From: Terriglobia bacterium
Lineage (GTDB): Bacteria; Acidobacteriota; Terriglobia; Terriglobales; Acidobacteriaceae
Reading direction: 5' to 3'
Length of the DNA: 64,000 nucleotides
NCBI GenBank assembly: GCA_020073645.1
Contig: JAIQET010000014.1
Span: 1-64,000 of the forward strand
Each line of letters starts with the position of its first letter. Within the stretch, counting starts at the first letter, position 1. Below the pieces are notes generated by a model, which was not told the origin of the DNA, did no database searches, and saw nothing but the letters and a program-made list of their open reading frames with translations. Below are positions 43,614 through 52,365 of this stretch, one piece after another. The translations under genes and the position numbers were made by a program.

Positions 43614-45803
43614 TCAGCGCTCAAACTTTACCGTCACCCTTGAACCTGACGGCACGTGCGATCCGGGTGCGGGGGATTGCTCGCGGGCGGTACCGCTGCC
43701 GACGGCTTCCAGGTCAAGTCCGTTTTCTTGGGCCATTTCTATTGCGGTGCGCACGCTCTTCCCCAGGAAAGACGGGACCACGACGCCACCCTGCTCGACA
43801 TCCAACACAACCGTGCCGCTGGAGGGGAGGTGAGCCGGAGCGTCGGGAGCGGAATTTGCGGTGATCGCTGGCGTCGCCCGCTTCTCTTGGGGCAACGAAG
43901 AAGGTCCACGCTCACGCAAGGCTGCCGGGATTACACCGTTGCCGACCGCTTCGGGGGTGGACTTCGACGGAGCTACCTGGGCCGCTGTCGCATCGGGGGT
44001 GCTGGCATCGGCCACGTCCAGGGTTTCTCCCAAATGGTCCGGGGAACCTTCTTCGAGGTCCTGCTCCTTCACTCGCCGTTTAGCCAGCAAAAGCTGACGG
44101 TTGGGTGGCAGTTCGACGTCGTGCGGGGTGTGTAGATACTCCAGAACCTGCTGGGCAACGCGGTTGAAGACCGGGGCACCCACTTCTCCGCCGTGGTGCC
44201 CGCCGACGGGCGAATCGAGAATCACCGCTACGGTGATTACCGGATTGTTTACCGGAGCGAATCCAGCGAACGAGGCGATGTACTTGGTGCGCGAGTAGGT
44301 GTGGGTCGCAGGGTCAACCTTCTGCGCGGTCCCGGTTTTGCCGGCCGAACTGTAGCCTTCGAGAATCGCCTTGCGCCCGGTGCCGTGCAGCACGACGCCC
44401 TGCATCATTTGCTTCATTTCGGCCGCGGTCAGGGGAGCAATGACGTGTCTCTCCTCGGCGGGGTGGAAGGCAATCAGTTGTGGCGTGCTTTGCGGCTGAG
44501 TGGTGGCGGCCACGATGCGCGCGGGAGCCCAGACTCCGTCATTGGCGATGATGGAGACCATCCCTGCGAGTTGCAGGGGCGAGACACCGATCTCCTGCCC
44601 CATGGAAATGGCGCCGATGGAAACCTTCGACCAGCGGCTGAGCGGCTTGGCCAGGCCGCGGGTTTCGCCGGGAAGCTCAATGCCAGTCTGCTGGCCGAAC
44701 CCAAAGGCGCGGATGTATTTGTAGAGACGTTCGTCGCCCAGGCGGAGCGCGATCTTGATGGCGCCCACGTCGCTGGAATGAGCCAGGATGTCGGAGACGG
44801 GCATCACGCCGAAGGGGTGCCAGTCGTGGATGCGGCGGCCGTTGATGACGATCGATCCCATCTGGCAATCGAACTTCTCATCCGGACGGGCAAGATTTTC
44901 ATCCAGCGCGGCCGAGATGGTGACTACCTTGAAAGTGGAACCGGGTTCGTAGACATCGCTGACGGCATGGTTTTTCAGGCGCTCGGGCGTGATCTCGCGC
45001 GAAAGATTGGGGTTGAAGGTGGGCCAGTTGGCCAGCGCCAGGATCTCGCCGGTGTGGGGGTTCTCCACGATCACGGTGCCCGATTCGGCGTGGGTCTGCT
45101 GCATGGCAGCTTTCAGTTCGCGCTCGGCGATGTACTGGATTTGCTGGTCGAGGCTGAGAACTACGTTCTCCCCCGGCTCGGGCTGCTTCTCCACACTGCC
45201 AAACCACTTCTTGCGGGCATCCACGGAGATGAGCAGGCGCCCAGGCTTGCCGCGGAGCTGGTCGTCATACTCGCGCTCGATGCCACTGAGGCCCTCGTCG
45301 TCCATGCCCACATAGCCGAGCACCTGGGCTGCGAGGTCACGCTTGGGATAGAAGCGCTTGGATTCCTTCTGGAAATAAATGCCGCGCAGGTTGAGGGCGC
45401 GGATACGGTCGGCAGTTTCGGCGTCGGGTTTGCGCGCCACCCAGCAGAAGGTGCGACCAGCTTTGCAGCGAGCCAGGAGCTCGCGGGGATCGGCCTTGGT
45501 GATGCCGGCGATCAGGGAGACAGTTTGGCCAAGGTCGTGAATTTCGGTGGGAACGGCGAAAACCGAATCCACGGAGATGGACATGGCCAGCTCGTGGCCC
45601 GAACGGTCGTAGATGATGCCGCGTTTGGCGGCAACTTCAGTAGTGCGCTGCTGCTGGCGCTGGGCGCGCTGCTCGAATTGTCCGTACTGGAAGATCTGCA
45701 ACCAGACTAGGCGGAGACAGATGGAAAGGCACCAGAGCACGAGGATTCCGCCCAGCAGGTAGAGCCTGAGGTTGGTGCGGTTGCGGTCTGTGCTGGCTGC
45801 CAC
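43614..45803 (-). CDS. ftsI: Division transpeptidase FtsI/PBP with PASTA domain
   Basis: A 729-residue class B penicillin-binding protein that cross-links septal peptidoglycan. One N-terminal membrane helix precedes the dimerisation domain (Ala-Lys-Arg-Gly-Ile-Ile-Tyr-Asp-Arg-Ser-Gly), then the transpeptidase domain with nucleophile Ser289 in Ser-Thr-Phe-Lys and a Lys-Thr-Gly box. The second motif is Ser-Ser-Asp (343-345) where SxN is usual. A Pro/Ala/Thr-rich linker (about 560-655) leads to one C-terminal PASTA domain (Val-Val-Val-Pro-Ser-Phe-Leu-Gly-Lys-Ser). GTG 45803 with GAGG eight bases upstream is preferred to GTG 45836. Confidence 0.94.
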   Translation of the reverse strand: MAASTDRNRTNLRLYLLGGILVLWCLSICLRLVWLQIFQYGQFEQRAQRQQQRTTEVAAKRGIIYDRSGHELAMSISVDSVFAVPTEIHDLGQTVSLIAGITKADPRELLARCKAGRTFCWVARKPDAETADRIRALNLRGIYFQKESKRFYPKRDLAAQVLGYVGMDDEGLSGIEREYDDQLRGKPGRLLISVDARKKWFGSVEKQPEPGENVVLSLDQQIQYIAERELKAAMQQTHAESGTVIVENPHTGEILALANWPTFNPNLSREITPERLKNHAVSDVYEPGSTFKVVTISAALDENLARPDEKFDCQMGSIVINGRRIHDWHPFGVMPVSDILAHSSDVGAIKIALRLGDERLYKYIRAFGFGQQTGIELPGETRGLAKPLSRWSKVSIGAISMGQEIGVSPLQLAGMVSIIANDGVWAPARIVAATTQPQSTPQLIAFHPAEERHVIAPLTAAEMKQMMQGVVLHGTGRKAILEGYSSAGKTGTAQKVDPATHTYSRTKYIASFAGFAPVNNPVITVAVILDSPVGGHHGGEVGAPVFNRVAQQVLEYLHTPHDVELPPNRQLLLAKRRVKEQDLEEGSPDHLGETLDVADASTPDATAAQVAPSKSTPEAVGNGVIPAALRERGPSSLPQEKRATPAITANSAPDAPAHLPSSGTVVLDVEQGGVVVPSFLGKSVRTAIEMAQENGLDLEAVGSGTAREQSPAPGSHVPSGSRVTVKFER

Positions 45804-45922
45804 CGGTATGATCCTCAGACAAACATGGCGGCCCACTCACCTGGAGGAGCCGCCAACCAAAGTGCCCTGCCGAGCTTCGCTCGGCTTGGACGGGCGAGAC
45901 GCCCGTCCCCACACAGCCTTTG

Positions 45923-46390
45923 CTACCTCACCGACACCACCGAGACCGGAGCCATGCTGGCCATGACCGGCGCACCGTTGTCCGGCAGAGCCGTATCCAT
46001 GCGGATGATCTGGCCGGCTTGCGGCGGTTGCAGCCCATGCTCGCGGGCCCAGTTGTCGATGCGCGACGGATCGCGTAGCGAAGCCTCTTCCAGGTGCAGA
46101 GCGCGGTTGATCTCGACCATCCCGTTGCGCTGCGCCTTCAGGCCTTCGATCTGGTAGCCATATTCAATCGCCTTGTAGTGCTGCCAGGCAAAAACCATGA
46201 CCAAGAGGAACAAGCAACCGAGCGCGATGCCGAACTGGCGCATTTCGCGGCTGCGGCGAGGATCTTCGAGCTTCACCAGGCGTGAGTTGTCGATGGGCTT
46301 GGTGAAATAGATCTCCGGCGTGCCCGTCCAGCAGGGCCGGCGCCGGCGAGCAGAAACTGCACCATGAACCGCAGTCGCCGCCGCAGACAT
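45923..46390 (-). CDS. ftsL: Cell division protein FtsL
   Basis: A 155-residue bitopic protein: a basic cytoplasmic N-terminus, one transmembrane helix at about 53-70 (Gly-Cys-Leu-Phe-Leu-Leu-Val-Met-Val-Phe), then a periplasmic coiled coil (Ile-Glu-Gly-Leu-Lys-Ala-Gln-Arg-Asn ... Leu-His-Leu-Glu-Glu-Ala) as in FtsL/FtsB proteins that activate FtsWI. Size, topology and position between rsmH and ftsI support the call; sequence conservation of FtsL is low in general. Its ATG follows directly on the stop of the 51-residue ORF (TAAATG). Confidence 0.88.
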   Translation of the reverse strand: MSAAATAVHGAVSARRRRPCWTGTPEIYFTKPIDNSRLVKLEDPRRSREMRQFGIALGCLFLLVMVFAWQHYKAIEYGYQIEGLKAQRNGMVEINRALHLEEASLRDPSRIDNWAREHGLQPPQAGQIIRMDTALPDNGAPVMASMAPVSVVSVR

Positions 46391-46546
46391 TTAGGCCACC
46401 CCGACTAGACTGGGTTCGACCGGCGTAAGTTCGTGCGATGCGGCGTACCAGTGCTCCAGTTCGGCTGGATCGGCCGCTTTGTGGGTGCGCTGCTCGGCGC
46501 GCTCCACCGTGCTGATCAGATCGTCAATCAATGTGCCCGTGTACAT
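46391..46546 (-). CDS. 51-residue conserved-looking ORF between rsmH and ftsL
   Basis: A small acidic, mostly helical protein with no signal peptide or membrane segment. Its N-terminal part (Thr-Leu-Ile-Asp-Asp-Leu-Ile-Ser-Thr-Val-Glu-Arg-Ala-Glu) is an amphipathic helix. GGAGG six bases before ATG 46546 is one of the best ribosome sites in the cluster, and its stop TAA touches the ftsL ATG, so it is coupled to ftsL. No family is recognised. It could be a small divisome partner or a leader that sets ftsL translation; both are inference. Confidence 0.7.
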   Translation of the reverse strand: MYTGTLIDDLISTVERAEQRTHKAADPAELEHWYAASHELTPVEPSLVGVA

Positions 46547-46660
46547 CACTAACCTCCGTACTGCGTTGAGCTCTACCACAGAGCTCCTGGATGCCTTGCC
46601 CCGGCACGCCTTCCCTAGCCGTGCCGGGCGCCTCGGCAGTTTCTCCGAGGCTAAACCTGT

Positions 46661-46720
46661 TTGTGTGGCGGCGGGTCTTTGACCCGCCGGACCGGGTCAG
46701 AGACCCGGTCCCACACAAGA
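46661..46720. repeat. Double palindrome, family E
   Basis: GGCGGGTCTTTGACCCGCC followed directly by ACCGGGTCAGAGACCCGGT, flanked by GTGTG and CACAC. It fills the gap downstream of rsmH. Confidence 0.8.
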
Positions 46721-46721
46721 A

Positions 46722-47675
46722 CTAAATTCTTTCCGCCACCCGCAGCTTAGCGCTGCGGGACCGCGGATTGCGATCGACCTCTTCGTCCGTTGCCGTCACC
46801 GGTTTCTTGGTCAGCAGGCGGTAGTGACCTTGCTTCACTCCATCGCGGAAGGCATCTTTCACGATGCGGTCCTCCAGCGAGTGGAAGCTGATGATCACCA
46901 CCCGTCCGCCCGGTCTCAGCAGCCGCGGGGCTGCGCTCAGCAGCGCCCGCAGATCGTCCAGTTCACGGTTTACGAAGATTCGGAGAGCTTGAAAGGTGCG
47001 CGTCGCGGGATGAATGCGCTCATGTTTCATTGGCCGGGCCGCGGCAGATATGACATCCGCGAGTTGCGCGGTAGTGCGTATCGGCCGCGACCGGACAATG
47101 GCTCTGGCGATTCTCCGCGACCTCCTTTCCTCACCGAATTCGTAAATCAGATTGGCGAGTGTGACCTCGTCCACCTGATTTACCACTTGTTCGGCGGTGA
47201 GCTCGGCTTGCGGGTTCATCCGCATGTCGAGCGGTCCATCCGCCTGAAAACTGAAGCCTCGCGCCGGGTCGCCAAACTGCAGGCTGCTTACGCCCAAGTC
47301 GGCCAAGATCCCGTCGACGGTCGTTGGTCGTTGGTCGTTCGCAATCTCTGCAAACGACCGGTGCAGCAGCGTGATCTCGGGCCAATCCGTTTGTTGTTCG
47401 CCAACGACTAACGACGAACGACCAACGACCAGCCTTGCGCGGGCTACATTCAGCGCTGCGGGATCTTTATCGAGCCCAATCAAATGACCCGCTGCGCCGA
47501 GGCGTCTTGCGATTTCGTAACTGTGCCCGCCCAGGCCCACGGTGGCGTCGATATAGGTCCCGCCGCGTCGGATAGCCAAAAAGTCGATCGCTTCTTTTAA
47601 AAGAACCGGCACATGGCCAACTTCCCTGCCGCCATGCCCAACCCCCTGAGGGGTGTCTGTTGAACCCTCGTCCAC
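46722..47675 (-). CDS. rsmH: 16S rRNA (cytosine-1402-N4)-methyltransferase
   Basis: A 317-residue SAM methyltransferase (MraW) acting on C1402 of 16S rRNA. Family motifs seen are His-Val-Pro-Val-Leu, Asp-Ala-Thr-Val-Gly-Leu-Gly-Gly-His-Ser, Asp-Leu-Gly-Val-Ser-Ser, Gly-Pro-Leu-Asp-Met-Arg-Met, Pro-Ala-Thr-Arg-Thr-Phe-Gln-Ala-Leu-Arg and Phe-His-Ser-Leu-Glu-Asp-Arg. Between the SAM-binding Asp-Lys-Asp-Pro and Asp-Gly-Ile-Leu it is about 11 residues longer than the E. coli protein, owing to CGTTGGT-type repeat sequence (47318-47432). GTG 47675 overlaps the mraZ stop by one base. Confidence 0.95.
   Translation of the reverse strand: MDEGSTDTPQGVGHGGREVGHVPVLLKEAIDFLAIRRGGTYIDATVGLGGHSYEIARRLGAAGHLIGLDKDPAALNVARARLVVGRSSLVVGEQQTDWPEITLLHRSFAEIANDQRPTTVDGILADLGVSSLQFGDPARGFSFQADGPLDMRMNPQAELTAEQVVNQVDEVTLANLIYEFGEERRSRRIARAIVRSRPIRTTAQLADVISAAARPMKHERIHPATRTFQALRIFVNRELDDLRALLSAAPRLLRPGGRVVIISFHSLEDRIVKDAFRDGVKQGHYRLLTKKPVTATDEEVDRNPRSRSAKLRVAERI
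47318..47432. repeat. Inverted CGTTGGT repeats inside rsmH, family J
   Basis: 47318-47343 (GGTCGTTGGTCGTTGGTCGT...) and 47399-47432 (CGCCAACGAC-like phrases, ACGACGAACGACCAACGACC) are inverted relatives within the rsmH coding sequence. They encode Asn-Asp-Gln-Arg-Pro-Thr-Thr and Leu-Val-Val-Gly-Arg-Ser-Ser-Leu-Val-Val-Gly. Confidence 0.8.
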
Positions 47676-48115
47676 TAGATGCCCAGATCGTCGAGCGTCT
47701 TCTCATCCTCAGGCGTGAACGACTGCTCCTCGATTTCCTTGCGGAACGCCTCCAGGTTGCGTACTACCAGGTAGGTCAGGTTGCCCAGCACCGCGACCTC
47801 GCCCTTGATCTGCGCCGAGTCGCGCAGCAGTTGCGGGATCAGCACCCGGCCCTGGCCATCCATTTCGACCACCTGCCCGTAGTAGTTCACCCGGTCCAGA
47901 AACTTCTTCTTCGTAGGATTGAAGGTGGACAGCCCCGCCAACTTTTGCTCGATCCGCTCCCATTCCTCGAAGGGATACACTTGAGCAACCTTCCCATCCA
48001 GACTGGTGATGTAAAATTGCGCACCGTACTTCTCGTCGATGACCCGCTTGAATTCCGCGGGAACCTTGAGCCGTCCCTTTTCGTCGACGCGAGTTGGGTG
48101 ATTGCCGCGAAACAT
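47675..48115 (-). CDS. mraZ: Transcriptional regulator MraZ
   Basis: A 146-residue protein with two SpoVT-AbrB/MraZ half domains, each with the signature DxKGR(L/V): Val-Asp-Glu-Lys-Gly-Arg-Leu at residues 10-16 and Met-Asp-Gly-Gln-Gly-Arg-Val around 86-92. MraZ binds repeated boxes upstream of its own operon and tunes dcw transcription. It is the first gene of the cluster, and its operator and promoter are visible at 48294-48351, giving a leader of about 200 bases. It overlaps rsmH by one base. Confidence 0.96.
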   Translation of the reverse strand: MFRGNHPTRVDEKGRLKVPAEFKRVIDEKYGAQFYITSLDGKVAQVYPFEEWERIEQKLAGLSTFNPTKKKFLDRVNYYGQVVEMDGQGRVLIPQLLRDSAQIKGEVAVLGNLTYLVVRNLEAFRKEIEEQSFTPEDEKTLDDLGI

Positions 48116-48293
48116 GTGCTTTGCCCCTCATGGGGGCCTGAGATTGCTTAGCAGCTACCGCAACAGCTACGAGGGAGGTAAAAGCGGTCAAAATGTCGGT
48201 CGTTTTCGGTCCGCTTGGGCTTTTTGTTGGGGTGTCAGTCTCCAAATCCACTGGCGCCTCTCAGTTAGTCACCGCCGCCCACCACCGCTATTG

Positions 48294-48351
48294 CCACGAC
48301 CACTTTCTACCACTTTTGTCCACATCCTACGCCTAAATGGTTTGTTGTCAA
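48294..48351 (-). promoter_or_regulatory. dcw promoter with MraZ boxes
   Basis: On the minus strand TTGACA (complement of 48346-48351) is separated by 16 bases from TAGGAT (48324-48329). Overlapping and just after it are GTGG boxes at 48320-48323, 48310-48313 and 48300-48303, exactly 10 bp apart, in an AAAGTGG context for two of them, with a further GTGG at 48294. Tandem boxes of 10-bp period are the known MraZ operator design, so autoregulation is expected. Confidence 0.82.
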
Positions 48352-48675
48352 CAACAAAGTTGAGGGTCACAGGTCGAAGAATGGTGCCAATCCGAAAAGC
48401 GCGAGAACTTGTGGTTAACCGAACAGGTGACCACAAGGGAATGTGTTTAGAGATAAGGTTCGAACCCAGCGAAAGACTTGTATCTTGTAGCGGATGCTCG
48501 ATAATTCTGTGGAAATCTTGCCTGGCAGCTTAGGCGGGCAAGGCTCGGCGTTGCGTAGTTCGGCAAAGGAGTGCTGCGGATCGGGTCGAAGCCAGGGCCG
48601 GTCTCAATTCAAGGTGGTAAACTCCCGGCATTCTCTGCTTTCCGTTTTCTTTCTATTTCACCTCGGAGGTGATCC
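48352..48675. other. Intergenic region upstream of the dcw promoter
   Basis: About 320 bases between divergent transcription units. Apart from the GGAGGTGATCC ribosome site of the following gene (48665-48675), no gene, RNA or repeat is recognised. Confidence 0.5.
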
Positions 48676-49101
48676 ATGGGCGTGAACCGTGGCCGTGTTT
48701 TTCTTGGAGGCCTGGTCGGCGGAGTGGTGTGGAACATCTGGAGTGTCGCGGTTCAGTTTCTGATCATTGGCATGGGACGCTATCAAGCCGCGCAAAACAG
48801 CGGGCAGTTCCTGAAAGAGCCGCGCTATCCAGCTTTCCAGGTGCAGTGGATCGTGCTGCTGTTCATCCTGGCGATCATCCTGGCGCACCTGTATGCCTGG
48901 GTACGACAAACCCTCGGGCCCGGCCCCGGCACAGCGCTGAAAGTTGGATTCCTGGTGGGTTTTGCCGCCGGTTTCCCGACCAACTTCGGTACCGCCACCT
49001 GGGCGCCGTTTGAGCGCATGTTCCCCTTAGGCTGGATGCTGGAGCTATGGGTGGGCGCAATCCTGGCGACGCTGGTGGCGGGGTGGCTGTATAAGGAATA
49101 G
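48676..49101 (+). CDS. Small membrane protein with about four helices
   Basis: A 141-residue inner-membrane protein of unknown function. Hydrophobic segments lie at about 8-32, 56-76, 87-105 and 115-137; a Gly-Gly-Leu-Val-Gly-Gly-Val-Val motif begins the first helix and a Pro-Gly-Pro-Gly turn precedes the third. The layout resembles small uncharacterised membrane proteins with internal two-helix repeats. A near-perfect GGAGGTGATCC lies before ATG 48676, suggesting high translation. It is a single-gene unit closed by a terminator. Confidence 0.75.
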   Translation: MGVNRGRVFLGGLVGGVVWNIWSVAVQFLIIGMGRYQAAQNSGQFLKEPRYPAFQVQWIVLLFILAIILAHLYAWVRQTLGPGPGTALKVGFLVGFAAGFPTNFGTATWAPFERMFPLGWMLELWVGAILATLVAGWLYKE

Positions 49102-49121
49102 CTTCGAATCGAGTCGCAAGA

Positions 49122-49152
49122 AAAAGGCCCCGGCTCTCGCCGGGGCCTTCTG
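49122..49152. terminator. Bidirectional rho-independent terminator
   Basis: AAGGCCCCGGC and GCCGGGGCCTT form an 11-bp perfect stem with a TCTC loop, flanked by an A-run on the left and a short T/C stretch on the right. It separates convergent genes. Confidence 0.85.
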
Positions 49153-49160
49153 CCAGGGTC

Positions 49161-51779
49161 CTACCAGATTATTTTCACGCCTAACTGAATGTGACGCGAA
49201 CCGCCGGAGCCGACGACAGGGTTGGCGGCTCCCACGTCGGGCGTGGCCTTCACGACCGCCAGATCGTTGATTCCGAACACCGGATCAGACAGGTCGGTGG
49301 GCATGGTGAACAAGTCAAAGTTGGGATGATTCAATATGTTGAAAAATTCTCCCCGTAGTTGCAGGTTCATGCGTTCTGACAGCCTCCACCGCTTGGTGAA
49401 CGACATATCCCAGTTGGCATAGGCTGGTCCACGGAAGATATTGCGTCGCATGTTGCCAAAAGTCCCATAGGTCGGCGGGGTGATCACAACACTTCCATCC
49501 AGGAAACAGCCCAGGAAGTCCAAGTCAGCGCCAGGAGCGGCATGGGCTGTGCAAAGGGGATTACTGGTAGCGGCATCGCCATAGAGATAGGTGGGCTGCT
49601 TACTCGGATCTACAGTCCAGTGCACGTCGCTGGGGTTTCCAAAAAAGTTCCAGCGGTCGAGAAATTCGCCGGTGAAACTAGTGTCGTCAAACGAGTCGTA
49701 GAAGTTATAAGGCTCGCCACTCTGCAGATTCACTATGCTGGTGACGGTCCAGCCTTCGCCCAGTTGCAGCGGAGTCTTCCAATTAGGCAACTCATAAGTC
49801 AGAGAAAGTGTGAAGCGGTGGCGAATGTCATAATCGCCGTTGCCTCGCTCAGCATTGAAATTGTTGCTGTCTTGCGGGTATCCGCTGCGGTTGCTGGTGC
49901 CGTTGTCGATGGCGTGGGACCAGGTGTAGCCAGCCAGGATGTTAAGCCCGTGAAAGGATTTTTGGGTCAGCGTGACCTGCAAACCGTTGTAGATGGAGTT
50001 TCCCATGTTTTCGAGGTAGTTGGCATATCCGACCCAGGGTAGGCAGGGACCAACGCCACTGGTGCAATTGAGCACATACGGGCGGAAGTCCTGACGGCAG
50101 CCATCGTAACTGTCGTCCTCGTTGAAGTAGCACTGGGCACTGAGCGGGCCGATGGTCTGGTTGATGTCGCGATGGCTGTAGAGCTTGATCCCGCGGTTGG
50201 CCACGTAGGCCATCTGCAGGACTGTGGACTTGGTCAACTCCTGCTGCAGATTCAAATTCCAGGTGGCAACGTACGGGGTGGCCAGATGAGGAAGGACACC
50301 GAACACGTCACAGGGATTGGCCTGGTCACATGAGCCGCCCGGACTAGTGTCAAAGAGCGGCGTTTTGGCTAGCCATGCTGTAGTCAAGCCGCTGCCGGGC
50401 ACAGAGCGAGAGAACACCTGGATGGTTCCATTGCCGGGCGTGACACCGATTGCGCCACTCGGATTTTCGTTGAGACCTCCACGGTCGATGAACTCGCGGA
50501 TGGTTGGCTGCTCGTAGATGATGGCGCCGCCGGCGCGGATTACGGTTTTGCCGGTTCCGAACAGGTCCCAGGCAAATCCGATACGGGGCGAGAAGTTGTT
50601 CCAGTCGGTGGCATAGGGCGAGCCGATACCCTTCCCAACCTGGATCAATCCGCGATTCGGGATGAAGTTGGCGATGAGGTCGTTGGCGTCCTTGATGGGG
50701 AGGGTGAGATCGTAGCGGAGCCCCAGGTTAAGTGTGAGGCGCGGCCGAATGCGCCAGTCATCCTGGATGAAAGCGCCGAAGGCATTCATGGTGATGTTGC
50801 GGTGCGTGTCCCCGCTGAGGATCTGCCCATGGTCAACAATGCCCTCGAGGAAAGCTTCCAATGCCGTGATGTCATTGCCCTTTAAGTCGGTGGTATCCTC
50901 GAACACAATGCGACCGCGGCCAAAGCGGGCGCGGAAGTTGTCGGTGCCGCCGCGCCTGAACTCCCCGCCGAAGCGGATGTTGTGCGAGCCATGCGTAACC
51001 GAGACGTTGTCAACCACCTGGTAGGTGTAGTTGGGGATGGTGTACAGGGGCCAACTGCTGTTTCCACCCATGTAGTCGAAACCCCCAATATCAATCCGGG
51101 GAAAACCAAAGAGGCGCGAATCCGTGACGCCGCTGTCCAGCCCATACGATGCGGCGCTCTTCTGATAATCGCCAACGTTGTCATTTTGCCAAAAGCGGTT
51201 GTAGCCAAAACGGGCTTCGTTGACCCAGCGGGAGTTGGGAGTCCAAGTCCAGTTCACACCCATGACTTGCACTTTAGTATCAGCAATGGAGAGCCACTCG
51301 GGACGCAGGGGCGAAGTGTCTTCCTCAGTTTGCAAGCTGTTCGCGTAGAAAAGCGGCCGGTAATGATGTTCTGAGAATTGAGGTGGTAATCCGATTTGAC
51401 CACGAAGTTGTCTTCGCGATTCACGTTGTTGAAGTTGAAGTTGATCAGTTCCGGGCCGCGGGGATTGGTTCCGGGATTGGGCAGGAACAATTGGGCCAAC
51501 TGCAAGCTGACCGGGCTGCAAGTTTCCCGGACATCCGGCGGCGGCCATGGCGTCAGGCAGGCTCAGGGAGGGGTCGCCGATCGGCACCGTCACCGGGCTG
51601 GTAGCCTCGAACGGATTCCCCACCTTGTGGCGCACACCCTCGTAGTTGCCGAAGATGAACCATTTGTCCTTGATGATCGGGCCGCCCGCGGAAGCGTCCG
51701 TCGCCGCCGCACCCGCAGCGCACCCGCACTCGCTCTTGAAATGACATCCCACACAAGCAGGTACAATTTCGGCAGGCAC
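49161..51779 (-). pseudogene. 5'-truncated and frameshifted Oar-like TonB-dependent receptor
   Basis: The frame gives 872 residues matching the barrel of a receptor of the type at 12533-15928, ending in Val-Lys-Ile-Ile-Trp. Homology starts only at Gly-Gly-Pro-Ile-Ile-Lys-Asp-Lys-Trp-Phe (near 51690), so the signal peptide, carboxypeptidase-regulatory-like domain and plug, roughly 300 residues, are missing. Between about 51352 and 51515 the family sequence (Asn-Pro-Gly-Thr-Asn, Ile-Thr-Gly-Arg-Phe) lies in another frame, so two compensating frameshifts bracket this stretch, one at a TTTT run. Without a signal peptide it cannot reach the outer membrane. Sequencing error could explain the frameshifts but not the truncation. 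Confidence 0.85.
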
Positions 51780-51788
51780 AGTTGAACG

Positions 51789-52325
51789 ATGACGTATGGC
51801 GCACAGTTCGAGCAGTGGGTACCGGTGCCGATCGAGCAGGTATTTCTTTTCTTTGCCAACCCAGGCAACCTGCCGCGAATCATGCCTCCGGCAACCGGGA
51901 CTGAGTTGCTGCGAGTGAACCTTGTGCCACCGCCGGGAGTGGCCACAGAGCGGGCTACGATTACCGATAGTCCACCGCTGGCCGGAGCGGGGTCAGAGTT
52001 GGTTACTGCCTTCCGGGTCCTTCCCTTTCTCCCCTTCCGCGCTCAGTGGGTTGCTCTCATTACTGAATTCGAGTGGAACCATCACTTCTCCGACGTGCAG
52101 AAGAAGGGGCCCTTCAAGCGCTTTCACCACCGGCACGAATTCGCAGCGGAGATCCGCAACGGGGTTGAAGGAACACGGGTGCGCGACGTGATTGCATACG
52201 AAATTGGCTTTGGGTTGCTGGGGGCGCTGGCGCAAAAGCTTTTTGTGGCGCGGCAGTTCCACAGAATCTTTGAGTACCGGCAGAAGGCGCTGGAGGGATT
52301 GCTGGCGGGAAAGCGCCAGAACTAG
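51789..52325 (+). CDS. SRPBCC-family protein
   Basis: A 178-residue helix-grip (START/Bet v1-like) protein. The N-terminal strand and helix (Val-Pro-Val-Pro-Ile-Glu-Gln-Val-Phe-Leu-Phe-Phe-Ala-Asn-Pro-Gly-Asn-Leu) are typical, the middle carries Lys-Gly-Pro-Phe-Lys-Arg-Phe-His-His-Arg-His, and a long C-terminal helix has Gln-Phe-His-Arg-Ile-Phe-Glu-Tyr-Arg. Such proteins bind hydrophobic ligands or act as cyclases; no catalytic residue can be assigned. It is divergent from the decayed receptor, nine bases away, which suggests the receptor's 5' end was lost by a deletion joining the two. Confidence 0.82.
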   Translation: MTYGAQFEQWVPVPIEQVFLFFANPGNLPRIMPPATGTELLRVNLVPPPGVATERATITDSPPLAGAGSELVTAFRVLPFLPFRAQWVALITEFEWNHHFSDVQKKGPFKRFHHRHEFAAEIRNGVEGTRVRDVIAYEIGFGLLGALAQKLFVARQFHRIFEYRQKALEGLLAGKRQN

Positions 52326-52365
52326 ACAGGACCTGGACGCCCGTCTCTCCATCGCGCGAGGGTGC

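Noticed and set aside
44193-45710. A 505-codon open frame antisense to ftsI
   Set aside because: It is a shadow of a GC-rich conserved gene; the translation has no domain and ftsI on the other strand has all motifs.
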